Below, one piece after another: positions 61,001 through 64,000 of a stretch of 64,000 nt of DNA; positions within the stretch are counted from its first letter, which is position 1; each line of letters starts with the position of its first letter. Under the pieces are notes generated by a model. The model was not told where the DNA came from, did not search any database, and saw only the letters and a list, made by a program, of their open reading frames with translations. A program made the position numbers and the translations under genes. Source of the DNA: GCA-2746365 sp963711255 (GTDB lineage Bacteria > Pseudomonadota > Gammaproteobacteria > SZUA-229); assembly GCA_963711255.1 (NCBI GenBank), contig CAVQDO010000019.1, forward strand, positions 1-64,000, in the 5' to 3' direction.

Positions 61001-64000
61001 ATCCAGCGACTGGTAGGCACCGGTTGTTCCAAAAACAGCAACGCCCAGCGCACCATCGGGTGGCGACGTGAGAAAGCCCGACAGCATCTCCTGAAATACT
61101 TCAATACCTGCTTTCAGCGGTATCATTTTGACGCCGCGGGTTTCAAATATTTGCTTGATGACACCGCGTGTCGCCATGCCTACCTCATCCCAGGCAGACC
61201 AGGCAATGGAGAGTGACGGAATGCCATGTGGCAGTGTGCCATTGAGTATCCCGTTGGCTGCGCCGTAATCGGCCTGACCATTATTGCCAACGTAGGAAAC
61301 CACGGATGAGAACTGGATGACACCGCGCAGAGTACCCGGATCAAGTTGCGCAAGCAGACGTTCCAGGCCACCGACTTTGACTGCCAGCACCCGGGCAAAT
61401 TCCTCATCACTCTTATTCACCAGGTTCTGTGAGATTTCTATGCCTGCGCCATGAATCAACAGGGTAATACCATAACGACCCAGGTCAAGTGCTGCGATCG
61501 CTTTCTCATCAAGCATATCCACCGCAAAATAGCGCACGCGCTCCTCACCGAATGCTTCAATCCATGGTTCAAGCTGAGGCTGCCTTGCCAGTATAAGGAA
61601 ACGGGCACGTGTCTTCTCAATTAGCGATTTAGCCACCTCGCCGGTAATACCGCGCGCACCACCGGTCACCAGCACCACATCCTTCTCGGTTAGCAAATCC
61701 TCAAGCCGATCACTGTTGCCGAAAAACCGTTCAATCCGACAAAGCCGTCCTTGCAGAATACTGCCGTCAGGCAGAATACGGCGTCCCACCCGGTTTTCCC
61801 TGAGTGTTTTACCGATTAGTTCACTGGAGGGTTCAGCGCCATCAATATGGGTATAAGTGAATGTAGTTTCAGGGATATCCTTTTGCGCACACCTGAAGAA
61901 GGCCGTCAGTGCCTGGTAAGCGCCATCGTAGAATTCCGACTCTGCGCCGTAGCTGACCATACTTATTATGGCAGGACGTTTCTCGACAGGCATGTTGCCA
62001 TGATCGCGCAATAGTCGATGTAATCGCGGCAGCAGTTCCTCTGCAGTAGCTGAAGCCGTCGCAGGCAGCTGCTCGATGATCAGCATTCTCTGTTCATCAA
62101 CAGATCCGGATGCCTCGCCCAGCCTGCCGATCTTACTGGTTCGGTAGTGATAGCATTCAATCGTCGCGGTATCTGCTTCCTGCCCGGGCGTCGCCCCCGT
62201 TGCATCATTTTCAGAACTTGAAGCGGCAACAGCAAGAATCTTTTCTATACTGGTGAGCTCACGGAAGTTCTCTACCTGTTGAGGCAGAACCGAACCGCGT
62301 AACCGCGAGAGAATTTCGAATATCTTGAGAGTGTCGATACCAAGGTCGCGTTCAAATTCGGCATCATCACGAATCTGATCGCGGGCATAACCTGAAATTT
62401 CAGCTACTGCTGCACGAACCTGCTCGGCCGGATCAGACGCCACGGTATTGACCAGATCAGGCCGTGCTTCAGCCTTGATCACCGTACGCTGTGCGGGCAA
62501 TGGCTGGCGCTTGATTAGCAGCGGTTGCTGCAGTTGCTCGCTGAGCCCATCAATCCTGCTCGTCATTGATTCAGCGGGATGATCAAGCGCTTCGGTCTGG
62601 AACGGCTTACCCTGTAAAATCTGGTCCACCAGCCGGGTGAGAATATTTTTCGGGCCGACCTCCACGAATCGTCGAATACCGGACTCATAAGCCGCATTGA
62701 TTTCGGCGATAAAATCGACTGTTGAAGCAATTTGCCGCGCCAGTAATGAAAGCGTAATGTCCCTGTCCTGCGCCGACATCGGCTGACCGTGAAGCGATGC
62801 ATCGGTCAGCGGATACGCCTGCCTGCTGATATTGGCAAGCACAGGAATGGCCGCGTTGCGCCAGTCACATTCCGACAGGGCACTGACCATGGGTGTTTCA
62901 CAATCGCCAACCAGACGGCTATGGAAAGCACGCGCAACAGGCAATCGATAGGCACGAATACCACTGGCGTCGGCCTGTTCCATCAGCTGCTCGATGACGG
63001 CCGTTTCACCTGAAACCACGGTTTGCTGATAAGAATTAATGTTAGCGCAGGTAGCATAACCATCAAGCCCGTCAATTAACTCCCACGCCTGCCGATCACT
63101 GCAGGCAAGTGCCGCCATAGCCCCCGGATCAGCACCAGCCTTGCTGCTCATTAGTTTTCCACGAATACAGACCATACGGAAAGCATCATCAAAACTCAGC
63201 ATGCCGGCAGCATATAAGGCACTGTATTCACCCAGCGAATGGCCGATAGCCATGTCAGCCTGAAGCCCTTTCTCACGCAGCTTTTCAAACAAAATGACCG
63301 AGCTCAAAAAGATAGCCGGCTGAGAAACCTCGGTGACATTCAGCGCTTCACTCAGTGGCTTTAGCACTGACTCATCGAGCGATGGATCGACAAACAGCAG
63401 CTCGTCAAGCGCCACCTCGGAATATTCACTGAATATACCAAGGGCACGAGCCAGCATAGACCTTACCGTGGCATCGTCACGCAGCGCATGCAACATTCCC
63501 GGGTACTGGGAGCCCTGACCCGGAAACAGGAAAAGGGTGTCACCGGTGAGCCTGTCGAATCGTGGAAACTCCGCAATGGCCGGATCCACCAGCGGCTGAT
63601 ACGAATTTCGCCTGGGCGAAGAAAAAACCATGTGGTAATTAACGCCACCAAAACCAAATGAGGATACCGCTGCCCGCACTTCCTTTGTATCAATAACTTC
63701 GGGCCTGGTCACCACCTTCAAACCCATCGATTCGAGGTCGATATCTGCCGGTGGCCGCTCAAAGTTGACCTGAGGCGGAACCCGGTGCAGGTTGATGGCA
63801 AGCAGGGCAGACAGTGTTGAGACCACGCCCGCGCCTGACAGCAGATGCCCGGTAACGGCTTTACTGCCGCCAATAGGCAGCAGCGGCTTACCCAGTTTTT
63901 GCCGTGGTGCGCCGAAGAAATCGTGAATTGAAATCCGCTCTTCATGGTCTCCTACGGGTGTGCCGGTGGCATGACACTCAAGAAAATCCAGCTCTAGCGG
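58067..64000 (-). CDS. Iterative-type PKS/NRPS megasynthase KS-AT-ACP-KR-DH-PPTase-C, 5' end outside window
   Basis: Open to the window edge: 1977 residues visible, most of KS missing. Visible order: KS end (residues 1-130, CHATGTPVGD and SKAVTGHLLSGAG give the two His); AT (154-468, GHSLGEYSAL, Ser255); ACP (523-593, DLGIDTLKI with Thr557 where Ser is usual); KR (770-988, VLVTGGARGITG, YGAAN Tyr912); DH (1008-1298, DHSIDGNVVTP, His1041); PPTase (1313-1538, GVDLERVR, FTQKEAVLKAAG); NRPS condensation (1553-1977, FHHLIMDC). The order KS-AT-ACP-KR-DH-PPTase is that of enediyne PKSE and related to PUFA synthases; the condensation domain is an addition. Followed by the coupled NIPSNAP gene. Confidence 0.92.
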   Translation of the reverse strand, partial: PLELDFLECHATGTPVGDHEERISIHDFFGAPRQKLGKPLLPIGGSKAVTGHLLSGAGVVSTLSALLAINLHRVPPQVNFERPPADIDLESMGLKVVTRPEVIDTKEVRAAVSSFGFGGVNYHMVFSSPRRNSYQPLVDPAIAEFPRFDRLTGDTLFLFPGQGSQYPGMLHALRDDATVRSMLARALGIFSEYSEVALDELLFVDPSLDESVLKPLSEALNVTEVSQPAIFLSSVILFEKLREKGLQADMAIGHSLGEYSALYAAGMLSFDDAFRMVCIRGKLMSSKAGADPGAMAALACSDRQAWELIDGLDGYATCANINSYQQTVVSGETAVIEQLMEQADASGIRAYRLPVARAFHSRLVGDCETPMVSALSECDWRNAAIPVLANISRQAYPLTDASLHGQPMSAQDRDITLSLLARQIASTVDFIAEINAAYESGIRRFVEVGPKNILTRLVDQILQGKPFQTEALDHPAESMTSRIDGLSEQLQQPLLIKRQPLPAQRTVIKAEARPDLVNTVASDPAEQVRAAVAEISGYARDQIRDDAEFERDLGIDTLKIFEILSRLRGSVLPQQVENFRELTSIEKILAVAASSSENDATGATPGQEADTATIECYHYRTSKIGRLGEASGSVDEQRMLIIEQLPATASATAEELLPRLHRLLRDHGNMPVEKRPAIISMVSYGAESEFYDGAYQALTAFFRCAQKDIPETTFTYTHIDGAEPSSELIGKTLRENRVGRRILPDGSILQGRLCRIERFFGNSDRLEDLLTEKDVVLVTGGARGITGEVAKSLIEKTRARFLILARQPQLEPWIEAFGEERVRYFAVDMLDEKAIAALDLGRYGITLLIHGAGIEISQNLVNKSDEEFARVLAVKVGGLERLLAQLDPGTLRGVIQFSSVVSYVGNNGQADYGAANGILNGTLPHGIPSLSIAWSAWDEVGMATRGVIKQIFETRGVKMIPLKAGIEVFQEMLSGFLTSPPDGALGVAVFGTTGAYQSLDDILQPAPEPISLSQYRLSDPEGLLEFEINVDLDKHSFLIDHSIDGNVVTPASVMLRQFVATSLRGAVTTPDTVIQFKETEFLLPLILRKGEKTRLRLTRQGDEFIIDKHDEDRTLPVMRTRMQLLNEDDESVAEAARIASELESLGALKSTPFDISATPVTAEFGLCNFGPAFDVLNSASYNGFVICGRVDLEKAAAEASLFTDTGRVAYLIESAIFGGARWHKYNVMDDRVRLPSSIGSCTLFPQRCAEAGSATVYAKCYYLGTKLVFDCVVVDENSRPLIVLSDCNNSPGSIAQLVRRPLARSVPVRLGASQLLLLELPDAIAWGEANSFMDSREISEINALNSPKRKHEKLAGKLAAKLLARNAEHGWAAAEAAELIRYQVLSDNAPVRLTVDGKAPAERPFFSISHTDDLVCAASADVPVGVDLERVRELPEKTVQDICGEELMLKMRDCLEQDWLKSSEREVLGRALPVLIFTQKEAVLKAAGIGLAEGLDEVRLEEVAVNREVLATHRGISYRVISSFNAEYVVSVALASEDRSAVNKAATPVSSVALSYLQESLCKTEYARTDGRNYSLTHRIHMSGTLDVASLKRALDVLHRQHDVLRMGFHSDCTGFIRAPAGVQLLETRLDELAQDEAELQAEHLLDELAERRYDLTADSLYRPMLIHLPGNVYLLLINFHHLIMDCFSSFDYSSALLRSYRLIQQGADLKSDTEIPQYDSFTARQRERLTADRLAKLQRYWTDKLAGRRPVEFPVHAAPKPGVTHTDFRIGDEEVVQIEAYCRRVGVTTFIGLLTAIQAALLIWLQRKDMIVGVPFSLKDRTAEQGIFGPFVNLLPIRGAVSELTTWEELSQELRAALFDAIDHHDIPSDILANTCQQASNTTNPPGRIICQLIFEPEGEDDLPDLAVRRDVVDGYDSEQALVFSFFREANGMRCAVTRNTSLVDGEALDTLITSFRGLLATMCAAPDDQVFRQHS

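Noticed and set aside
58067..64000. Calling the cluster an enediyne locus
   Set aside because: The domain order fits PKSE, but no enediyne thioesterase or unbl-type accessory genes are seen, the ACP motif differs, and KS is cut; only the architecture comparison is justified.
1..64000. CRISPR arrays, rRNA and tRNA genes
   Set aside because: No regularly spaced repeats and no cloverleaf or rRNA signatures were recognised in the intergenic regions, which are few and short.

Overview
The window looks like the chromosome of a gammaproteobacterium, probably free-living and aerobic. This is inferred from gene content: GAF-domain PtsP, outer-membrane phospholipase A, two RND efflux systems, an Mrp antiporter operon, an ETHE1-type sulfur dioxygenase, a multihaem cytochrome c, and a LitR/CarH light-response locus with photolyase. 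I saw no rRNA, tRNA or CRISPR array.

Layout. 1-4.0 kb: RND efflux permease (cut by the window edge) and its membrane-fusion protein, minus strand. 4.5-12 kb: nine-gene Mrp-type cation/proton antiporter operon (E, F, G, A-terminal/B fusion, C, then three NuoL/M/N-like proteins with a small membrane protein among them). 12-22 kb: pentahaem-or-more cytochrome c, DUF481 outer-membrane protein, periplasmic rhodanese, PAS sensor, and a MoxR-DUF58-transglutaminase operon. 22.4-23.3 kb: an IS30 transposase remnant, one integron-type gene cassette (lipoprotein plus attC-like site) and further attC-like DNA next to the stop of a CDGSH/glutamate-synthase fusion. 25-32.4 kb: half a cytochrome b561, phospholipase A, a lipoprotein and a second RND system.

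32.4-48.1 kb: a light-response region. A B12-dependent MerR regulator (LitR/CarH type, with the W-x9-EH and ExHxxG motifs) lies in a minus-strand operon with photolyase and a CbiX-like chelatase. Divergent from it is a long plus-strand run: TudS/YbgA protein, FKBP-like/methyltransferase fusion, TIGR01777 epimerase, two lipocalins, two cyclopropane-fatty-acid-synthase-like methyltransferases, DUF2878, DUF1295, DUF6134, an FAD amine oxidase and DUF1365. TGTACA-type repeats occur in the litR/tudS divergent promoter and again before the first methyltransferase, which suggests a common light-controlled membrane-lipid and photoprotection programme.

48.1-54.5 kb: DUF4397 lipoprotein with a nine-G tract before its start, a two-component system, ETHE1 dioxygenase, and ptsP with an apparent one-base frameshift near its 3' end. 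54.7-64 kb: the edge of a biosynthetic cluster. A megasynthase (KS-AT-ACP-KR-DH-PPTase, then an NRPS condensation domain; KS end outside the window) is translationally coupled to a double-NIPSNAP protein. It faces a protein with an adenylation-tail, carrier and Cys-nucleophile thioesterase, and a sulfotransferase with a carrier-like N-terminus lacking the attachment serine. This cluster is the best candidate for an undescribed system.
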